This document shows, in pieces, positions 59,377-64,000 of a stretch of 64,000 nt of DNA (position 1 is the first letter of the stretch; each line of letters starts with the position of its first letter). The notes below the pieces were generated by a model. It saw nothing but the letters and a program-made list of their open reading frames with translations. It searched no databases and was not told where the DNA came from. This DNA comes from Vibrio sp. 10N.261.55.A7 (GTDB lineage Bacteria; Pseudomonadota; Gammaproteobacteria; Enterobacterales; Vibrionaceae), in the NCBI RefSeq assembly GCF_002877365.1, contig NZ_MCWZ01000299.1, positions 62,001-126,000 on the forward strand, given 5' to 3'. Made by a program: the position numbers and the translations under genes.

Positions 59377-60597
59377 TTATCCCTTCATTGCGTCCAGCAT
59401 TCCCCACATTGGTAGGAATATACCCAGAGCTAGGATTAGCACCATACCCGCAACAATGACCAACAAAATAGGCTCAATACGTGCAGTCAACGTTTTAAGG
59501 TCATAATCAACTTCACGTTCATAGAAATCTGCAACTTCTAATAATAATTCATCGATACGACCCGTTTCTTCACCCACAGAGATCATCTGGATCACAAGTG
59601 GTGTAAAGATATTGGCGTTGATCGCTGTCGATGAAATGGTCGTCCCCGCTTCAATGGCGGATTTCATTTCAAGCAATTTTCGTTCTAAGAATTTGTTATC
59701 TAATGCTTCTGCAGACAGGGCTAGTGATTGGTTAAGCGGTACCCCAGCCTTAAGCATCAAAGCAAACGTTCTTGAAAACCGAGACAGCTGTGCTCGATTT
59801 ACAATATCGCCCACAATAGGCATCCTCAATCGAAATAAATCCCACCGCTCTCGACCTGAGGCGGTATTAACCCACGTTCTAAATGCAAATAATAGCCCAA
59901 ACATGACGCCTAGCATCACTGCCCAGTAATTTACAAAAAAATCAGACATACCAATCAGAATTCGTGTCGGCAATGGAAGATCCACACCAAAGCGACTAAA
60001 CATAGTCGAAAATTGAGGGATCACTTTGATATTAAGAATGAACAGCGCAATGAGAATGAAGCTAATGACAAACGTTGGATAACGCATGGCCGTTTTAATA
60101 CGTTTACGTGTTTCAACTTCTTGTTCGTAATAACCAGCAAGTTGAAGTAACGCTTCATCTAACCGACCAGTATTCTCACCAACGCTGATCATCGACACAA
60201 ACAGTGGGCTAAAAACCTTAGGGTGCAATTGCATTGATCCCGATAAGCTTCGACCGTTCGTCAATTCTGCCGCGACTTCTTCCAACGCTTCTTTGAGCTG
60301 TTTATTCGCACAGTTTTGGGTTAATCCTTTCATCGAACGCAGCAAAGGGACGCCCGCTTTTGTTAAGCTGTAAAGTTGGCGACAAAAGATCACCAAGACT
60401 TCCAGTGGTACGGCTGGAACAAAGAACGCCTTAAGATCAAAATCGAATGAAAAGCCTTCACCACCAACCGAAATTGAGGTTGGAACAACACCTTTGTTCA
60501 TTAGCGCCTCAGCAGCTAACTCTTCCGTTGCCGCTTCAACTTGCCCCGAGGCTTTGCTGCCATCAAGATTGCGCCCTTGATATTGATACGTTGGCAT
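59377..60597 (-). CDS. mshG: MSHA inner-membrane platform protein MshG
   Basis: PilC/GspF-family core protein of the pilus assembly machine. 406 residues, two GspF domains (about 68-190 and 270-395) with the repeated ISVGENTGRLDEAL / ISVGEETGRIDELL signature and three membrane segments. Starts MPTYQYQGRNLDGS. Eight bases after mshE. Confidence 0.95.
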   Translation of the reverse strand: MPTYQYQGRNLDGSKASGQVEAATEELAAEALMNKGVVPTSISVGGEGFSFDFDLKAFFVPAVPLEVLVIFCRQLYSLTKAGVPLLRSMKGLTQNCANKQLKEALEEVAAELTNGRSLSGSMQLHPKVFSPLFVSMISVGENTGRLDEALLQLAGYYEQEVETRKRIKTAMRYPTFVISFILIALFILNIKVIPQFSTMFSRFGVDLPLPTRILIGMSDFFVNYWAVMLGVMFGLLFAFRTWVNTASGRERWDLFRLRMPIVGDIVNRAQLSRFSRTFALMLKAGVPLNQSLALSAEALDNKFLERKLLEMKSAIEAGTTISSTAINANIFTPLVIQMISVGEETGRIDELLLEVADFYEREVDYDLKTLTARIEPILLVIVAGMVLILALGIFLPMWGMLDAMKG

Positions 60598-60604
60598 AGC
60601 GTCC

Positions 60605-62335
60605 CTAGATTAAAATTGCTTTACTGATGCCCGATGCATCACCTTCGCTGAGGTTCATTACCTCATCGAGACTAACGATACCCTGCAGTGCGAGCTCCAT
60701 TGCAGAAGCGAGTAATGGTTTGTAGTTTTCAGAGTTTCGAGCCGCTTCTGCGAAACCAACCGCATCTTCAGAACGTAGCGCATCCATCATTTCCTGCTCG
60801 AGTTCAAGCATTTCAAATACACCGATTCGGCCACGATACCCCGTTAAATTACAGTTTTGACAGCCGCTACCACGTGAGAAAACAGCATCCACTTGATTAG
60901 GAAAACGAACCGAGAGCCATTGTTTCCTTGCCTCATCAATCTCTTCTTCTACTTTACAGTCAGTACAAACTTTACGCACAAGTCGCTGTGCCACAACCGC
61001 TCGAACCGCACTCGCCACCAAATAGCCAGGCGCCCCCATATCCATCATTCTTAGAGCGCTGTCTACCGCATCATTGGTATGTAACGTACTCAATACTAGG
61101 TGACCTGTTAGCGCCGCTCTTAAACCAATTTCTACCGTTTCCTGATCGCGCATCTCACCCACGAGTATGATGTCTGGATCTTGACGAAGGAAAGTTCTCA
61201 ATATAGTCGAGAAATCGAGATTGATTTTAGGATTAACCTGCACCTGATTGACACGTGGTAAACGATATTCAACCGGGTCTTCTGCGGTAATAATTTTTTT
61301 ACCCGGCTCATTAAGCTCAGACAACGCACCGTATAGCGTGGTGGTTTTACCCGAACCTGTTGGCCCAGTCACCAAAATCATTCCGTGGGGTCTTTTTAAT
61401 TGCTTGCGCAATTTCGCCAGTAAGTCGGTGGGTAAGCCTGATTCTTCTAGCTTTCTCACACCTGATGATTGGTTCAACAGACGCATGACAACGGACTCAC
61501 CGTACTGCACCGGCATTGTCGACATACGAATATCGACAGACTGTCCCTTGGTTCGAATATTAAAACGACCATCTTGAGGTAAGCGCTTTTCAGAGATATC
61601 CAAATTCGCCATCAGCTTCAATCGCAACACTAATGCAGAGGCAATATTCACCTCATTGAGCAAAGTTTCATGTAGGACACCATCAATTCGCTGACGTAAA
61701 CGAAGGACATTAGAATCAGGTTCAATATGAATATCTGATGCGCCCATTTGAACCGCATCTTCAAACAGGGAGTTGATGAGCTTAACAACGGTGACTTCAT
61801 CACTGTCAGCCCCATCATCCAGTACATTAATATCGAAGGCATCATTGACTTGGTGTTCAGCTTGAAGCTGCTCAGCAAAGGAAGCGATCTCTTTGGTTCG
61901 GCGATAATAACGATCAAACCCTTCGACCAGCTGGATTTCAGGTGCGATGACAAACTCTAAGCTAAACTGCGGCAACTGACCTAGTAATGCTTCTTGAGCA
62001 AAAAGGTCGGCAGGATCACTCATTGCTATCCTTACCGTATCCCCATTTCGAGAAATCACGAGCGCCCTTAGACGACGAGCGTGCACTTCTGGCAATAACT
62101 GAACAGCGTCCACATCTACATTCGCACGGCTAATATCAATGAGCGGTAGAGCGAGTTGTTGAGACAAAAAGGTCAACATCTGATGCTCGGACAAGAACCC
62201 GAGCTCAATCAACATAGCACCCATTTTCCTACCGGTACTTTTCTGAGCCGCTAATGCCTGTTCAATTTGAGATTCAGTGACAATCCCCTCTTCAACCAAC
62301 AAGTCACCAAGACGTTTACGAAGCTTAATTTGCAA
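60605..62335 (-). CDS. mshE: MSHA assembly ATPase MshE, c-di-GMP responsive
   Basis: Hexameric GspE/PilB-family motor for pilus extension. 576 residues. N-terminal MshEN domain: RLGDLLVEEG (8-17) and a second copy of the pattern (RKMGAMLIELGFLSEHQM, 36-53) match the published 24-residue c-di-GMP motifs. Catalytic part: Walker A GPTGSGKT (324-331), an Asp box, Walker B region ILVGEMRDQET, and CxxC pairs (VCTDCK, GCQNCN) for zinc. The gene starts inside the last 11 bases of mshN. Expected to link MSHA activity to the cellular c-di-GMP level. Confidence 0.95.
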   Translation of the reverse strand: MQIKLRKRLGDLLVEEGIVTESQIEQALAAQKSTGRKMGAMLIELGFLSEHQMLTFLSQQLALPLIDISRANVDVDAVQLLPEVHARRLRALVISRNGDTVRIAMSDPADLFAQEALLGQLPQFSLEFVIAPEIQLVEGFDRYYRRTKEIASFAEQLQAEHQVNDAFDINVLDDGADSDEVTVVKLINSLFEDAVQMGASDIHIEPDSNVLRLRQRIDGVLHETLLNEVNIASALVLRLKLMANLDISEKRLPQDGRFNIRTKGQSVDIRMSTMPVQYGESVVMRLLNQSSGVRKLEESGLPTDLLAKLRKQLKRPHGMILVTGPTGSGKTTTLYGALSELNEPGKKIITAEDPVEYRLPRVNQVQVNPKINLDFSTILRTFLRQDPDIILVGEMRDQETVEIGLRAALTGHLVLSTLHTNDAVDSALRMMDMGAPGYLVASAVRAVVAQRLVRKVCTDCKVEEEIDEARKQWLSVRFPNQVDAVFSRGSGCQNCNLTGYRGRIGVFEMLELEQEMMDALRSEDAVGFAEAARNSENYKPLLASAMELALQGIVSLDEVMNLSEGDASGISKAILI

Positions 62336-63554
62336 GATCGTTCTCCTTTGACGCAGTGCTACCAGTGGAAGTTTTATTCATATCGATTGTTGACAGTAGC
62401 TTTAATCGCTCGCGTACAAAAATCTGAGATTGTCGAGAAAGACCCACCTTTGTCAATGCTTTCTGATAGGCCTCTGCGGCCGATGACATATCAGCGTTTC
62501 GTTCTTGTTGAATCGCCAAGCCTAACCACCAACGAGCATTCGCGCCATCGACAATGACCAGCTGTTGATAGGTTTCAAGCGCAATATCATCTAGACCGTT
62601 CTTCTGAGCCAATGCAGCTCGTAATGATAAATACTCCACCGTTGGTGTATGGCTTAGATACATCAGTGGTGTTAATGCGGCTTCCGGCTGCTGTTCCTTA
62701 ATCAATAACTTTGCCAGTGCAATCCTCAGCACTTCACTACCATTGTCCCTATTCACCCCTTCCTGAAGTACCTCAAATGCTTTGCGTGGATCACCTTTTC
62801 CATAGTAGAGCGCAGAAAGTTGTTGACGAACAATTTCATCAGTAGGGTCGTATCGCAGTGCATCGCGGTAGCTATTCAATGCTTCGTCAATGTTATTGTT
62901 ATCTATAGCTTTACGTGCCTGTTGCTCTGCTTTTTTAGCCAACTGCTTAGGTGTCAGTTCTACTTGCTCAATGGTGACAGAATTATTACTTGGCTTTGAG
63001 GTAGAGGTAAGATTCGCTTTCGACGATGAGTTATTAGCGAGTAGTATTGTAGAACTCGGCGTTTGCAAAGAATGGGCGCTCACGACTACTTTCGGTTTTA
63101 CTGGGGTAACTTTCGAATCAGCGGTAACAGCCGAGCTATTTTTTTCAATACGAGTTTTTGGCGGGGAGACAGCCTCACTCTTCACCGACGAGGTAGTATT
63201 TTCACTGCTCGGCGATTGATAGATTGTCACTTGTTGTCTTGAGTTATCCGCGGTTGCTCGCTTAGCCTCTTGCTCAGTGGTACTCACCGCCACATCATTA
63301 TTGCCGAAAGGGTTTTGATGAGAGACTTCAACTTCTGAAATCACTAGAGGCTTCGCAAGCATGGGTTGCCCCACAACGACTGACTGTTGAGAAACCGTCC
63401 AACCACCAATGGCTAAACTCAGTGAAAAACCACCAATCAACCAAACTATTGCAGGTCGAGACTTCACCTTCTCTATCTGAGCTTTTTCAATCTTAACTTT
63501 TGCACCCTGTCCTTTCTGAGATAGCTCAGACAGCGCTTGATTGATATGACTCAT
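62325..63554 (-). CDS. mshN: MSHA biogenesis protein MshN (TPR)
   Basis: 409 residues from the ATG ending at 63554, overlapping the mshM stop (ATGA). Short cytoplasmic N-terminus, a membrane helix (about 38-60), a Ser/Thr/Val-rich periplasmic linker (about 70-200), then tetratricopeptide repeats (about 215-390) with ALNSYRDALRYDPTDEIV. A PilF-like or GspAB-like assembly factor by position; the molecular role is inferred. Confidence 0.9.
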   Translation of the reverse strand: MSHINQALSELSQKGQGAKVKIEKAQIEKVKSRPAIVWLIGGFSLSLAIGGWTVSQQSVVVGQPMLAKPLVISEVEVSHQNPFGNNDVAVSTTEQEAKRATADNSRQQVTIYQSPSSENTTSSVKSEAVSPPKTRIEKNSSAVTADSKVTPVKPKVVVSAHSLQTPSSTILLANNSSSKANLTSTSKPSNNSVTIEQVELTPKQLAKKAEQQARKAIDNNNIDEALNSYRDALRYDPTDEIVRQQLSALYYGKGDPRKAFEVLQEGVNRDNGSEVLRIALAKLLIKEQQPEAALTPLMYLSHTPTVEYLSLRAALAQKNGLDDIALETYQQLVIVDGANARWWLGLAIQQERNADMSSAAEAYQKALTKVGLSRQSQIFVRERLKLLSTIDMNKTSTGSTASKENDLAN

Positions 63555-64000
63555 GAATGACTCCATCCCCATAGAAAGGGGGCTTTAAATTTTGGTTTAC
63601 AGCTATCAACGGTATCGTAAATAGCGCTGTATAATTGGTGGCGACTGACGCTAGCAGCAGTCGTCCCAAAGGCCAAGATCAATGCCTTATGGCATATCTG
63701 ATTGATCAAGCGAGGATTACCACTGCTGGCTTTCCAAATTGATTTTTTAAGAGCCAAACTAAAAATACTGTCGCTTCCACCGCTTCTTGCCAGACGAGTA
63801 TTAATATAGGCCACACTTTCATCGAGCGACAAAGCCCTAAGGCGCGCATTAAACGTTATACGCTGGCGAAACTGTCTTAAATGATGCTGAGACAATCGTT
63901 CATCTAATTCCGGCTGGCCAATAAGAACAATATTGAGCAATTTTGATTGCTCAGTCTCTAAGTTCCCAAATAGCCTCAAGACTTCGAGTGCCTCATCAGA
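63551..64000 (-). CDS. mshM: MSHA biogenesis protein MshM, C-terminal part (cut by window edge)
   Basis: Last 150 codons of an ExeA/GspA-like AAA ATPase; the gene continues past the right edge. Visible: SDEALEVLRLFGNLE just after where Walker B would be, then the sensor segment VLIGQPELDERL and the C-terminal helical lid. Walker A and the start are outside the window. Overlaps mshN by four bases. Confidence 0.9.
   Translation of the reverse strand, partial: SDEALEVLRLFGNLETEQSKLLNIVLIGQPELDERLSQHHLRQFRQRITFNARLRALSLDESVAYINTRLARSGGSDSIFSLALKKSIWKASSGNPRLINQICHKALILAFGTTAASVSRHQLYSAIYDTVDSCKPKFKAPFLWGWSHS

Overview
This window is chromosomal DNA from a Vibrio (Vibrionaceae, Gammaproteobacteria). 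The evidence is gene order: the ftsB-ispD-ispF-truD-surE-pcm-nlpD-rpoS cluster, rpsU-yqeY-dnaG-rpoD followed by a CAT-anticodon tRNA, glmS next to a DeoR-type regulator and pykF, epd-pgk-fbaA-mscS-yggE, mreBCD-maf-rng, and a complete mannose-sensitive haemagglutinin (MSHA) type IV pilus locus. Species cannot be fixed from the sequence alone. Most of the window is conserved core genome; two stretches look accessory (about 14.0-17.4 kb and 31.6-37.8 kb).

Layout. 1-5234 (minus): ftsB to rpoS, covering cell division, isoprenoid precursors, tRNA modification and stationary-phase survival; rpoS runs off the left edge. 5420-7078 (minus): folB-folK-uppP. 7372-9059: plsY and tsaD, convergent. 9317-13773 (plus): the macromolecular-synthesis operon rpsU-yqeY-dnaG-rpoD, with a strong hairpin between yqeY and dnaG. 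13917-13992: tRNA-Ile2 (CAT anticodon). This locus is the attachment site used by genomic islands in other vibrios, and here it is followed by an unfamiliar three-gene minus-strand cassette (14305-16738) that resembles a phage O/P-type replication pair plus a protein I cannot identify. 17471-21982: glmS, a DeoR-family regulator and divergent pykF. 22063-23940: a membrane diguanylate cyclase. 24025-29888: epd-pgk-fbaA-mscS-yggE.

30077-38223 is a variable stretch: a YSC84-type exported lipid-binding protein, a small zinc-ribbon protein, a truncated second 3' end of rraB, a 1334-residue calcium-binding lipoprotein with thrombospondin-type-3 and FG-GAP repeats, an IS3 transposase remnant, a gene broken by two frameshifts, then intact rraB. 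The duplicated rraB tail brackets the foreign-looking segment and suggests it was inserted or swapped in at rraB.

38783-40021 is arcA (arginine deiminase) with candidate ArgR boxes upstream. 40173-50884 (minus) is mreB-mreC-mreD-maf-rng-yhdP-nitrilase-tldD: cell shape, RNA processing, envelope lipid homeostasis and clean-up enzymes. 51035-64000 (minus) is the MSHA locus mshM(partial)-N-E-G-F-B-A-C-D-O-P-Q. It holds the assembly ATPase MshE with an N-terminal c-di-GMP-binding domain, the inner-membrane platform MshG, the major pilin MshA with its own terminator, minor pilins MshB/C/D/O/P, and a 1442-residue exported MshQ.
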